Assembly: GCA_000717735.1 (NCBI GenBank) | Contig: JOBE01000104.1 | Span: 1-11,827 of the forward strand | Origin: Streptomyces griseoluteus | Lineage (GTDB): Bacteria; Actinomycetota; Actinomycetes; Streptomycetales; Streptomycetaceae | Direction: 5' to 3' | DNA: 11,827 nucleotides | Shown here: one piece after another, positions 1 to 6,489 of the stretch | Layout: the number at the start of each line of letters is the position of its first letter | Numbering within the stretch: the first letter of the stretch is position 1 | Made by a program: the position numbers and the translations under genes | The notes under the pieces: generated by a model | What the model saw: the letters and a program-made list of their open reading frames with translations, nothing else | The model's database searches: none | What the model was told of the DNA's origin: nothing

Positions 1-56
1 CACCGAGATCTACACCTCTCTATTCGTCGGCAGCGTCAGATGTGTATAAGAGACAG
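1..56 (+). other. Illumina Nextera adapter contamination
   Basis: This is not genomic. Bases 1-15 (CACCGAGATCTACAC) are the 3' end of the Illumina P5 oligo. Bases 16-23 (CTCTCTAT) sit in the i5 index slot and match the Nextera index known as S502/N502. Bases 24-37 (TCGTCGGCAGCGTC) are the read-1 linker. Bases 38-56 (AGATGTGTATAAGAGACAG) are the Tn5 mosaic end. The order and spacing are exactly those of a Nextera library fragment entering its insert, so the genome starts at base 57. Any reading frame crossing this block gives artefact peptides, for example SYTHLTLPTNREV on the minus strand. Confidence 0.98.
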
Positions 57-88
57 GGGAAGAACGCCGTGGGGGGTGGAGGGAGGAA

Positions 89-107
89 GGGGGACGCATG
101 GTCCCCC
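89..107. other. 7-bp hairpin upstream of the ABC operon
   Basis: GGGGGAC (89-95) and GTCCCCC (101-107) are perfect inverted repeats around a 5-base loop. No T-tract follows on either strand. It could be the GC-type terminator of a gene lost beyond the contig end, or a structure or operator in the leader of the ABC permease. I see no coding sequence between 57 and 211. Confidence 0.35.
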
Positions 108-211
108 CAGCGTAGACAGCGGCAGACAATCCGGACTCAACCGAAAGTTTGATTGCGGGGCCATCCGTGGCGCGATGCCGGCCGGGCCCCCCGCGGACCA
201 CTCTGGTCAGC

Positions 212-1300
212 ATGTTCGTGGCATGGAGAGACCTCGGATTCGCCAAGGGGCGATTCGCACTCATGGGCACCGTGATCGTGCTGATCACCCTGCTCGTCGG
301 ATTGCTGTCAGGGCTGACGGCCGGACTGGCGCGGGAGAACATCTCCGCGATCACCGGGCTGCCCGCCGACCGGCTGGCCTTCGCGGCGCCGCCGTCCGGG
401 CAGTCGGTCTCCTTCACCAACTCGACGGTGACGGAGGAACAGTGGCGCCGCTGGTCGGAGCTGCCCGGGGTGACGGCCGCGGCACCGCTCGGCATCCGTA
501 CCCTCAACGCCGCCGCCGGGGACCGTACCGCCGCCGTGTCCGCCTTCGGCACGGAGCCGGACGCCGGCCTCGCGCCCGCGGCGCCCGCCGCCGGGCGGGC
601 CGTCCTCTCGGAGTCGGCGGCCGAGGAACTGGCCGTGTCCCCCGGTGACGCCGTCCGCCTCGGCCCCCTGGAGCTCACCGTCGCGGCGGTCGCCGGCGAC
701 GCCTCGTACAGCCACACCCCGGTGGTGTGGACCTCGCTCGACGACTGGCAGAAGCTCGGCCACACCGGCACGACCGTGCGGGAGCAGGCCACCGTCATCG
801 CGCTGAGAGGCGCCGACGGGGGCGAGGGCGCCGACTGGGCGGCCGGGGACGAGGCCGTGGGCACCGAGGCGCGGACCGTCGACGAGGCCCTCACCGCCAT
901 AGGGTCCTACCAGGCCGAGAACGGCTCGCTCCAGCTCATGCGCGGCTTCCTCTTCGCCATCTCCGCCCTGGTCATAGGAGCCTTCTTCACCGTCTGGACC
1001 ATTCAGCGCAGCGGCGACGTCGCCGTCCTCAAGGCGCTCGGCGCCTCGACCCCGTACCTCCTCAGGGACGCCCTCGGGCAGGCCGTCCTCATGCTCACCG
1101 CCGGCACCCTGCTGGGCACCGCGCTCGCCGTCGGCATCGGCGCCCTGGTCAGCGGCGGGAACGTGCCCTTCGTACTGGAGCCGCTCACCGTCCTCGGACC
1201 GGCGGCGGTGATCGTCGTGCTCGGTGTCCTCGGCGCGGCACTGTCCATCCGGCGGATCACCGCCGTCGACCCTCTGACCGCCCTCGGGAGCGCCCGATGA
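212..1300 (+). CDS. FtsX/MacB-type ABC transporter permease
   Basis: A 362-residue membrane subunit of an ABC exporter. Membrane segments are predicted at about residues 16-38, 243-264, 289-312 and 325-347. A long extracytoplasmic domain of about 200 residues separates the first from the rest, which is the usual four-segment plan of MacB/LolC/HrtB/DevC (FtsX-domain) permeases. The cytoplasmic stretch after the second segment (QRSGDVAVLKALGAS, about 265-279) is the conserved segment of this family that couples to the ATPase. I chose the ATG at 212 because the protein then begins with a short basic cytoplasmic tail. The upstream TTG at 149 would add a 21-residue Pro/Arg-rich extension with no family support. 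No clear ribosome site precedes either start. The stop overlaps the ATPase start by four bases. Single-permease systems of this type (HrtB, DevC) export heme, lipids or other hydrophobic compounds, but the substrate here is unknown. Confidence 0.88.
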   Translation: MFVAWRDLGFAKGRFALMGTVIVLITLLVGLLSGLTAGLARENISAITGLPADRLAFAAPPSGQSVSFTNSTVTEEQWRRWSELPGVTAAAPLGIRTLNAAAGDRTAAVSAFGTEPDAGLAPAAPAAGRAVLSESAAEELAVSPGDAVRLGPLELTVAAVAGDASYSHTPVVWTSLDDWQKLGHTGTTVREQATVIALRGADGGEGADWAAGDEAVGTEARTVDEALTAIGSYQAENGSLQLMRGFLFAISALVIGAFFTVWTIQRSGDVAVLKALGASTPYLLRDALGQAVLMLTAGTLLGTALAVGIGALVSGGNVPFVLEPLTVLGPAAVIVVLGVLGAALSIRRITAVDPLTALGSAR

Positions 1301-1980
1301 GTCTCGTCCTCGACTCCGTCACCCTCACCTACCCCGACGGGGACGGGCGGCTCACCGCCCTCGACGCCGTCTCCCTCGACGTCCCCGCCGGTACGCTCAC
1401 TGCGGTCGTCGGCCCCTCCGGCTCCGGCAAGTCCAGCCTCCTCGCGGTGGCCGCCACCCTGGTGACCCCGGACCGGGGGCGCGTGGCCGTCGCCGGTACG
1501 GACACGGCGGCGCTCAGCCCCGCCGACAAGGCGCGGCTGCGGCGCGAGCACATCGGGATCGTCTTCCAGCAGCCCAACCTGCTGCCCTCGCTGAACGCGG
1601 CCGAGCAGCTCCAGGTGATGGCCCACCTGTCCGGGCGTCCGCCGAAGGCGGTACGGGGCCGGGCCCTGGAACTCCTCGACGCGGTGGGCCTCGCGGACCA
1701 GGCCCACCGCAGGCCGCACCAGCTCTCGGGCGGCCAGCGGCAGCGGGTGAACATCGCGCGGGCGCTGATGAACGAGCCGTCCGTGCTCCTCGTCGACGAG
1801 CCGACCAGCGCGCTGGACCACGAGCGGGGCGCGGCCGTCATGGACCTCCTTGCGAGCCTCACGGTGGAACGCGGCACGGCGACGGTCCTGGTCACCCACG
1901 ACCGCACGCACCTCGCCCGCACCGACCGCACGGTGACGGTCCAGGACGGGAGGCTCACGGCGGAGCCGGTACGGGCCTGA
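1297..1980 (+). CDS. ABC transporter ATP-binding protein (MacB/LolD/HrtA-like)
   Basis: A 227-residue nucleotide-binding subunit that powers the upstream permease at the inner face of the membrane. All ABC motifs are intact: Walker A GPSGSGKS (39-46), Q-loop FQQPNLLPS (about 90-98), signature LSGGQ (143-147), Walker B VLLVDE (163-168) and switch His in THD (H201). The length and the Q-loop wording (FQQPNLLPSLNA) fit the LolD/MacB/HrtA group of exporter ATPases. The ATG sits inside ATGA, overlapping the permease stop, so the pair is translationally coupled and one operon. No regulator gene lies next to it in this window. If one exists it may be beyond the contig end. The stop lies 41 bases from the convergent gene ending at 2022, with no obvious terminator between. 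Confidence 0.95.
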   Translation: MSLVLDSVTLTYPDGDGRLTALDAVSLDVPAGTLTAVVGPSGSGKSSLLAVAATLVTPDRGRVAVAGTDTAALSPADKARLRREHIGIVFQQPNLLPSLNAAEQLQVMAHLSGRPPKAVRGRALELLDAVGLADQAHRRPHQLSGGQRQRVNIARALMNEPSVLLVDEPTSALDHERGAAVMDLLASLTVERGTATVLVTHDRTHLARTDRTVTVQDGRLTAEPVRA

Positions 1981-2021
1981 GCACCTGGGGTCCGGGGGTC
2001 GGGGCCTCGGTGCGGGCCGGG

Positions 2022-2621
2022 TCAGCCGAACCAGACCACCAGGCGGACGTTCTCGTCCCCGTGGACGGCCGCCAGCTCGCGCATCGCCGCCCACACCGTG
2101 CCCCAGTCGCCGTCCGGCGGGGCGAACATGCGTGGCGTGAGGGTCACGGGGCGGTACACGGCGCCGTTCCAGGGGACGTCGCCGCCCGGTGGCCACTCCG
2201 GCGGCATCAGGTCCTCGCCGAAGAGCTCCTCCGTCGCGTCGAGGACCTCGATCGGTGTCCAGGGCACCTGGTGCAGGGTGAGTTCGCCGTCGGGCCCGGG
2301 CCGCCACTCGCCGACGCGGTTCCCGTCGGGCCCGTCGCCGAGCGGCACGTCCCAGTCGACGGCCGCGATCTCGGCCCACGTGGCGTACGAGTGACCGTGG
2401 TGCAGTTCCTCGCACGTGCTCGGGACCGGCTCGGAGACGTCCTCCGGGCAACCCCTCTGGTCGAACAGGGCGCGGTCCACCCCGAGGGCGCCGCCGAAGC
2501 CGAAGAGACACTCCCACGCGTGCCGGTCGCGCCCGAGGGCGCGGTCCGGCAGATCGAGCGCGACGTTCCAGCGGCCATCGCGCTCGCGTATCTCGATCAC
2601 ACCGTCGATGTCCACACCCAT
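2022..2621 (-). CDS. uncharacterised 199-residue protein behind allR
   Basis: I do not recognise a characterised family. The product is soluble and acidic, rich in Trp, Pro and Gly, with no signal peptide or membrane segment. It opens MGVDIDGVIEIRE, which resembles the MG(C/V)DIH... opening of short uncharacterised proteins found in phages and actinomycetes. That resemblance is from memory and weak. Two cysteines (CLFGFGG, about 38, and RGCPED, about 58) and a third near residue 70 (TCEELHHGHSY) lie in the N-terminal half, with a cluster of histidines after the third. The start ATG lies 33 bases after the allR stop on the same strand, so the two may be co-transcribed. No good ribosome site is visible. 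Codon bias matches its neighbours, and the frame is open over its full length, so I take it as a real gene of unknown role. Confidence 0.72.
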   Translation of the reverse strand: MGVDIDGVIEIRERDGRWNVALDLPDRALGRDRHAWECLFGFGGALGVDRALFDQRGCPEDVSEPVPSTCEELHHGHSYATWAEIAAVDWDVPLGDGPDGNRVGEWRPGPDGELTLHQVPWTPIEVLDATEELFGEDLMPPEWPPGGDVPWNGAVYRPVTLTPRMFAPPDGDWGTVWAAMRELAAVHGDENVRLVVWFG

Positions 2622-2654
2622 GGCGCCGAGCCCAGGACGCGTACGAGGCCGTGC

Positions 2655-3467
2655 TCAGCCGTGTCCGTTCCCGCTGCCCGCCGTGTTCGCCAGGGCCGCC
2701 GAAAGTTCGCGGGCGACCTGCTGGAGGATCGGGACGATCTTCTCCGTGGCCGCCTCGGTGACGCGGCCCGCCGGGCCGGAGATGGAGATCGCCGCGGCGG
2801 TGGGGGAGTCGGGTACCGGCACCGCGAGGCAGCGGACTCCTATCTCCTGCTCGTTGTCGTCGACGGCGTACCCCGTCTCGCGGACCGCGACGAGCGCGTC
2901 GAGGAAGCCGTCCGGCGTGGTGATGGTCTTCTCGGTCGCGGCGGGCATGCCGGTACGGGCGAGCAGCGCGCGCACCTCCTCCGCCGGGGTGTGCGCGAGG
3001 AGGGCCTTGCCGACACCGGTCGAGTGCGGCAGCACCCGCCGGCCGACCTCGGTGAACATGCGCATCGAGTGCTTGGACGGCACCTGGGCCACGTACACGA
3101 TCTCGTCGCCGTCGAGCAGCGCCATGTTCGCGGTCTCGCCGGTCTCCTCGACGAGCCGCGCCAGGTACGGGCGGGCCCAGGTGCCGAGGAGGCGGGAGGC
3201 GGACTCGCCGAGCCGGATGAGGCGGGGGCCGAGCGCGTACCGCCGGTTGGGCTGCTGGCGCACGTAGCCGCAGGCGACCAGGGTGCGCATCAGGCGGTGG
3301 ATCGTGGGGAGGGGCAGTCCGCTGCTGGCGGAGAGCTCGCTCAGCCCGACCTCGCCGCCGGCGTCGGCCATCCGCTCCAGGAGGTCGAAGGCACGCTCAA
3401 GGGACTGGACGCCCCCGCTTGCGGCGGGCTTGGCGGCGTCGGTGGTGCTGGCGCTGGACGTCGGCAC
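2655..3467 (-). CDS. allR: IclR-family transcriptional regulator, probable allantoin repressor
   Basis: A 270-residue IclR-type regulator. An N-terminal winged helix-turn-helix covers about residues 20-80 ([28 protein letters not shown] at 42-69, written here as key residues of the recognition unit), and the IclR effector-binding domain covers about 85-255. The latter has the [13 protein letters not shown] stretch (146-158) and the [15 protein letters not shown] stretch (194-208, Cys203) that line the ligand pocket in this family. I chose the GTG at 3467 because AAAGGA (3476-3481 on the complement) lies 8 bases upstream. A TTG at 3497 would be 10 codons longer with no site. It is divergent from allB-alc, an arrangement known in Streptomyces where the adjacent IclR protein (AllR) represses allantoin genes. 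The role is therefore inferred from position and family. The sites it may bind are at 3652-3666 and 3746-3762. Confidence 0.9.
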   Translation of the reverse strand: MPTSSASTTDAAKPAASGGVQSLERAFDLLERMADAGGEVGLSELSASSGLPLPTIHRLMRTLVACGYVRQQPNRRYALGPRLIRLGESASRLLGTWARPYLARLVEETGETANMALLDGDEIVYVAQVPSKHSMRMFTEVGRRVLPHSTGVGKALLAHTPAEEVRALLARTGMPAATEKTITTPDGFLDALVAVRETGYAVDDNEQEIGVRCLAVPVPDSPTAAAISISGPAGRVTEAATEKIVPILQQVARELSAALANTAGSGNGHG

Positions 3468-3634
3468 GTCAACGGTCCTTTCGGGGCAGGCGGGCAAGGC
3501 AGCAGCCTACCGGGCAACCGGCCGGGGCACCTGGCCCCGGGGTCGGCGTCAGCGCCGGTCAGGGGGTGTTTGTCCGGTGTCGGCAGGGCCCCGGAGGGGG
3601 TCGGGTCCGTCCCGCATGTGCGGAGCTACGTTCT

Positions 3635-3640
3635 ACTCTA
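3635..3640 (-). promoter_or_regulatory. possible -10 box for allR
   Basis: Read on the minus strand this is TAGAGT, a good match to the actinomycete -10 form TANNNT. A -35 at the usual distance would fall at about 3658-3663, inside the TTCCACTTTGTGGAA repeat, but no TTGAC-like hexamer is there. If right, transcription starts near 3628 with a leader of about 160 bases, and a protein bound at the repeat would block it, giving autorepression. Confidence 0.3.
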
Positions 3641-3651
3641 CGGAACTTCCA

Positions 3652-3666
3652 TTCCACTTTGTGGAA
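3652..3666. promoter_or_regulatory. inverted repeat TTCCAC-TTT-GTGGAA, candidate IclR-type operator
   Basis: A perfect 6+6 base inverted repeat with a 3-base spacer. It is flanked on the left by GGAACTTCC (3642-3650), itself a GGAA/TTCC inverted repeat, so that TTCCA occurs twice in tandem (3647-3656). TTCCA/TGGAA half-sites are also the core of known IclR-family sites in enterobacteria, though there in the opposite order. Binding by the adjacent regulator is inferred. Confidence 0.6.
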
Positions 3667-3711
3667 ACGTCTAAGCCGGGTTCGTCGGCAGCCGATGCTG
3701 GAAGTGTGCCC

Positions 3712-3741
3712 TTGACGACATGTCGCCTGGAAGTGAAGACT
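3712..3741 (+). promoter_or_regulatory. possible allB promoter
   Basis: TTGACG (3712-3717) is followed after 18 bases by AAGACT (3736-3741). The first is a strong -35 match and the second a poor -10. The start point would be near 3748, inside the TTCAAC/GTTGAA repeat, which is where a repressor would act. A CGACATGTCG palindrome (3716-3725) overlaps the -35 end. Confidence 0.35.
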
Positions 3742-3745
3742 CCTT

Positions 3746-3762
3746 TTCAACAGTTCGTTGAA
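3746..3762. promoter_or_regulatory. inverted repeat TTCAAC-AGTTC-GTTGAA, second candidate operator
   Basis: A perfect 6+6 base inverted repeat with a 5-base spacer, ending 33 bases before the allB start. It sits at the expected transcription start of the TTGACG promoter. Its arms differ from those of the 3652 repeat (CAAC in place of CCAC), so it may be a second, weaker site for the same protein or a site for another regulator such as a nitrogen regulator. Confidence 0.5.
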
Positions 3763-3783
3763 TTTCCTGCTGCAGTGCTTGAA

Positions 3784-3790
3784 GAAGGGG
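3784..3790 (+). promoter_or_regulatory. ribosome binding site deciding the allB GTG start
   Basis: GAAGGGG ends 5 bases before the GTG at 3796. There is no in-frame ATG upstream. An in-frame GTG at 3775 lacks such a site. This fixes the protein start as (M)[16 protein letters not shown], which is where allantoinases normally begin. Confidence 0.7.
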
Positions 3791-3795
3791 TACGG

Positions 3796-5130
3796 GTGGA
3801 CGTCAACCTGGTCCTGCGCTCGACGCGTGTCATCACCCCCGAAGGGACGCGCCCGGCGTCGATCGCCGTCTCCGGGGAGACGATCGCGGCCGTGCTGCCC
3901 TACGACGCCGAGGTACCCGACGGCGCCCGGCTCGAGGACGTCGGCGACGACGTCGTCCTGCCCGGACTCGTCGACACCCACGTGCACGTCAACGACCCGG
4001 GCCGCACCGAGTGGGAGGGCTTCTGGACCGCCACCCGTGCGGCGGCCGCCGGCGGCATCACCACCCTGCTCGACATGCCCCTCAACTCCCTCCCGCCGAC
4101 CACCACCGTGGAGAACCTCCGCGTCAAGCAGGAGGTCGCCCGCAGCAAGGCCCACATCGACGTCGGCTTCTGGGGCGGGGCCCTCCCCGACAACGTCAAG
4201 GACCTGCGCCCGCTGCACGACACCGGCGTCTTCGGCTTCAAGTGCTTCCTGTCGCCCTCGGGCGTGGAGGAGTTTCCCGAGCTGGACCAGGAACAGCTGG
4301 CGACCTCGCTGGCGGAGATCTCCGGCTTCGACGGACTGATGATCGTGCACGCCGAGGACCCCCACCACCTCGCCGCCGCGCCCCAGCGCTCCGGCGGCGC
4401 GTACGCCGACTTCCTCGCCTCCCGCCCCCGGGACGCCGAGAACACGGCGATCGAGAACCTGGTCAACCAGGCCCGCCGGCTCAACGCCCGCGTCCACGTC
4501 CTGCACCTCTCCTCCTCCGACGCGCTGCCGCTCATCGCCGCCGCCAAGGCCGAGGGCGTCAAGATCACCGTCGAGTCCTGCCCCCACTTCCTCACCCTCA
4601 CCGCCGAGGAGATCCCGGACGGCGCCACCGAGTTCAAGTGCTGCCCGCCCATCCGGGAGGCCGCCAACCAGGACGCCCTGTGGCAGGGCCTCGCGGACGG
4701 CACGATCGACTGCATCGTGTCCGACCACTCCCCGTCCACCGCCGACCTCAAGACGCCCGACTTCGCGTCCGCCTGGGGCGGCATCTCCTCCCTCCAGCTC
4801 GGCCTGCCCGCCATCTGGACCGAGGCCCGCCGCCGCGGCCACACCCTGGAGGACGTCGTCCGCTGGATGTCCGAGGGCCCGGCCCGGCTCGCCGGACTCA
4901 CCCGCAAGGGCGCCATCGAGGCCGGCCGCGACGCCGACTTCGCCGTCCTCGCCCCGGACGCCACCTTCACCGTCGACCCGGCCGAGCTCCAGCACCGCAA
5001 CCGGATCACCGCCTACGCCGGCAAGACCCTCAGCGGCGTCGTCACCTCCACCTGGCTGCGCGGAGAACGCATCGTCGACCGCGGCACCCTCGCCGAGCCG
5101 ACCGGCCGCCTCCTCGAAAGGAACAACTGA
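3796..5130 (+). CDS. allB: allantoinase
   Basis: A 444-residue cyclic amidohydrolase that opens the hydantoin ring of allantoin to give allantoate, the first committed step of cytoplasmic allantoin breakdown. The zinc-site residues expected for the allantoinase/dihydropyrimidinase superfamily are all visible: HVH (His62, His64) in [20 protein letters not shown], the lysine carboxylated in this family (Lys149 in [10 protein letters not shown]), His185 (VHAED), His237 (LHLSS) and Asp310 (SDHSPS). The motif [11 protein letters not shown] after the HxH pair is characteristic of allantoinases as opposed to dihydroorotases. Length is normal for AllB. It starts with GTG behind GAAGGGG and ends three bases before the alc start, so the two form a tight operon. 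It is divergent from the IclR regulator, which probably controls it through sites at 3652-3666 and 3746-3762. Assignment is firm. Confidence 0.97.
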   Translation: MDVNLVLRSTRVITPEGTRPASIAVSGETIAAVLPYDAEVPDGARLEDVGDDVVLPGLVDTHVHVNDPGRTEWEGFWTATRAAAAGGITTLLDMPLNSLPPTTTVENLRVKQEVARSKAHIDVGFWGGALPDNVKDLRPLHDTGVFGFKCFLSPSGVEEFPELDQEQLATSLAEISGFDGLMIVHAEDPHHLAAAPQRSGGAYADFLASRPRDAENTAIENLVNQARRLNARVHVLHLSSSDALPLIAAAKAEGVKITVESCPHFLTLTAEEIPDGATEFKCCPPIREAANQDALWQGLADGTIDCIVSDHSPSTADLKTPDFASAWGGISSLQLGLPAIWTEARRRGHTLEDVVRWMSEGPARLAGLTRKGAIEAGRDADFAVLAPDATFTVDPAELQHRNRITAYAGKTLSGVVTSTWLRGERIVDRGTLAEPTGRLLERNN

Positions 5131-5133
5131 CCC

Positions 5134-6252
5134 GTGAGCACCGGCATACCCTCCTTCACCGGCGACGCCAGCCCCTACGGCGGCGGCGACCCGTACGCCG
5201 ACTACCGGACGGCCGACTTCCCCTTCACCCGGTACGCGGACCTCGCCGACCGCCGCCTCGGCGCCGGCGTCATCGCCGCCAACGACGAGTTCTTCGCCGA
5301 GCGCGAGAACCTGCTCAAGCCCGAGGCCGCCGAGTTCGACCCCGAGCACTTCGGCCACAAGGGCAAGATCATGGACGGCTGGGAGACCCGCCGCCGCCGC
5401 GGCATCTCCGCCCAGCAGCCGCACCCCACCCAGGACGACCACGACTGGGCCCTCGTACGCCTCGGCGCGCCCGGCGTCGTCCGCGGCATCGTCGTCGACA
5501 CCGCCCACTTCCGCGGCAACTACCCGCAGGCCGTCTCCGTCGAGGCCACCTCCGTCGCCGGCTCGCCCTCGCCCGAGGAACTCCTCGCCGACGACGTGAA
5601 GTGGACGAGGCTCGTCCCGCGCACCGCCGTCGGCGGCCACGCCGCCAACGGCTTCGCCGTCGCCGTCGAACAGCGCTTCACCCACCTGCGCGTCAACCAG
5701 CACCCCGACGGCGGCATCGCCCGCCTCCGCGTCTACGGCGAGGTAGCCCCGGACCCGGCCTGGCTCGGCGTCCTCGGCACCTTCGACCTCGCCGCCCTGG
5801 AGAACGGCGGTCAGGTCGAGGACGCCTCCGACCGCTTCTACTCCCCGGCCACCAACACCATCCAGCCCGGCCGCTCCCGCAAGATGGACGACGGCTGGGA
5901 GACCCGCCGCCGCCGCGACAAGGGCAACGACTGGATCCGCTACCAGCTGGCCGCCGAGTCCGAGATCCGCGCCGTCGAGATCGACACCGCGTACCTCAAG
6001 GGCAACAGCGCCGGCTGGGCCGCCCTCTCCGTCGCCGCCGAAGGCTCCGACGACTGGACCGAGATCCTGCCCAGGACCCGCCTCCAGCCCGACACCAACC
6101 ACCGCTTCGTGCTCGACACCCCGGCGGTCGGCTCCCGCGTCCGGATCGACATCTACCCGGACGGCGGCATCTCCCGCCTCCGCCTCCACGGCTCCCTCAC
6201 GGAAGCCGGCGCGGCGCGGCTGACCGCCCGCCACCAGGAGCTGGGCGGCTGA
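5134..6252 (+). CDS. alc: allantoicase (allantoate amidinohydrolase)
   Basis: A 372-residue enzyme that hydrolyses allantoate to urea and ureidoglycolate, the step after AllB. The protein is two copies of one beta-sandwich module, the hallmark of allantoicases. DGWETRRRR occurs at 81-89 and again at 253-261, VVDTAHFRGN (120-129) is echoed by EIDTAYLKGN (282-291), and HPDGGIARLRVYG (from 190) by YPDGGISRLRLHG (from 341). The module boundaries are near 40-200 and 218-365. The GTG start at 5134 follows AAAGGA at 5117-5122 with an 11-base gap, and only three bases separate it from the allB stop. A terminator begins 46 bases after the stop, so the operon ends here. Urea release implies a urease or urea-uptake link elsewhere, and a ureidoglycolate lyase is not in this window. 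Assignment is firm. Confidence 0.97.
   Translation: MSTGIPSFTGDASPYGGGDPYADYRTADFPFTRYADLADRRLGAGVIAANDEFFAERENLLKPEAAEFDPEHFGHKGKIMDGWETRRRRGISAQQPHPTQDDHDWALVRLGAPGVVRGIVVDTAHFRGNYPQAVSVEATSVAGSPSPEELLADDVKWTRLVPRTAVGGHAANGFAVAVEQRFTHLRVNQHPDGGIARLRVYGEVAPDPAWLGVLGTFDLAALENGGQVEDASDRFYSPATNTIQPGRSRKMDDGWETRRRRDKGNDWIRYQLAAESEIRAVEIDTAYLKGNSAGWAALSVAAEGSDDWTEILPRTRLQPDTNHRFVLDTPAVGSRVRIDIYPDGGISRLRLHGSLTEAGAARLTARHQELGG
5374..5401 (+). repeat. 28-base exact repeat inside alc, copy 1
   Basis: The bases encoding DGWETRRRR in the first allantoicase module, plus the next G, are identical to 5890-5917. The repeat reflects the internal protein duplication. Identity over 28 bases at synonymous positions is partly due to strong codon bias. 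Confidence 0.85.
5890..5917 (+). repeat. 28-base exact repeat inside alc, copy 2
   Basis: Second copy of the 5374-5401 sequence, 516 bases downstream and in the same reading frame (a spacing of 172 codons), in the second allantoicase module. Confidence 0.85.
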
Positions 6253-6267
6253 CCGGCTCCCCCTGAA

Positions 6268-6293
6268 CCGGGCGGGTACGACACCCCGCCCGG
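6268..6293. other. 9-bp GC hairpin after alc
   Basis: CCGGGCGGG (6268-6276) pairs perfectly with CCCGCCCGG (6285-6293) around an 8-base loop. It has no T-tract and lies 16 bases after the alc stop, just ahead of the stronger terminator. It may protect the 3' end or add to termination. Confidence 0.5.
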
Positions 6294-6298
6294 CCCGC

Positions 6299-6346
6299 GA
6301 GGGCGCACCGACCGACAGCACCGGTGCGCCCTCCCTCCTCTTTTTT
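6299..6346 (+). terminator. strong intrinsic terminator of allB-alc
   Basis: GAGGGCGCACCG (6299-6310) and CGGTGCGCCCTC (6322-6333) form a perfect 12-bp stem with an 11-base loop. After 7 bases comes TTTTTT (6341-6346), which is unusual in this GC-rich DNA. The T-tract is on the plus-strand side only, so it serves the allantoin operon. Confidence 0.88.
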
Positions 6347-6384
6347 GGGGCTCGTTCGCCCCCGACGCGCCCCTTCGGCTCACT

Positions 6385-6417
6385 CGCCAGGTCCTACGCA
6401 GTGGGCACTACCTGGCG
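6385..6417. terminator. nested inverted repeat, possible SDR terminator
   Basis: CGCCAGGT (6385-6392) pairs with ACCTGGCG (6410-6417), and within the spacer AGTG (6400-6403) pairs with CACT (6406-6409). The right-hand side is thus one continuous 12-base arm, with a 7-base bulge on the left. It lies 73-105 bases beyond the stop of the minus-strand dehydrogenase and could end its transcript, although no T-tract follows. The rest of 6253-6489 shows only a small GGCGT/ACGCC hairpin (6454-6466). Confidence 0.4.
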
Positions 6418-6489
6418 GGCCCTGCCTGCCGGGCGTCGTGCGGGAGTCATGCGGGCGTCACACGCCTACCGGGCGCACGCCCACCCCCG

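Larger units (their letters stand above)
3468..3795. promoter_or_regulatory. divergent allR-allB control region
   Basis: This 328-base gap has no gene and carries the control signals for both directions. It is visibly less GC-rich than its surroundings from about 3625 to 3785. It holds two inverted repeats, a 10-base palindrome, a 9-base direct repeat, a cluster of TTCCA/TGGAA half-sites and possible promoters on each strand, listed separately. The stretch next to allR (3482-3625) shows nothing I can name. It would be the untranslated leader if allR transcription starts near 3628. A six-codon frame (3695-3715, MLEVCP) lies upstream of allB but has no ribosome site, and I do not call it a gene. 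Confidence 0.75.

Noticed and set aside
10..900. Long minus-strand frame covering the start of the window
   Set aside because: It runs through the adapter and lies opposite the permease gene. It is a shadow frame of GC-rich coding DNA.
1981..2021. Terminator between the ABC ATPase and the convergent 2022 gene
   Set aside because: The 41 bases are G-rich but show no stem longer than a few base pairs.
3695..3715. Six-codon frame MLEVCP before allB, a possible leader peptide
   Set aside because: It has no ribosome site, probably lies upstream of the allB transcription start, and carries no run of regulatory codons.
4011..6266. 751-residue plus-strand frame overlapping allB and alc
   Set aside because: The translation is almost all Arg, Pro and His, typical of a shifted frame in Streptomyces genes.
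3559..6321. 920-residue minus-strand frame opposite allB and alc
   Set aside because: It is low-complexity Gly/Val/Ala/Asp-rich, antisense to two firmly identified enzymes, and has no recognisable motif. It arises from third-position GC bias.
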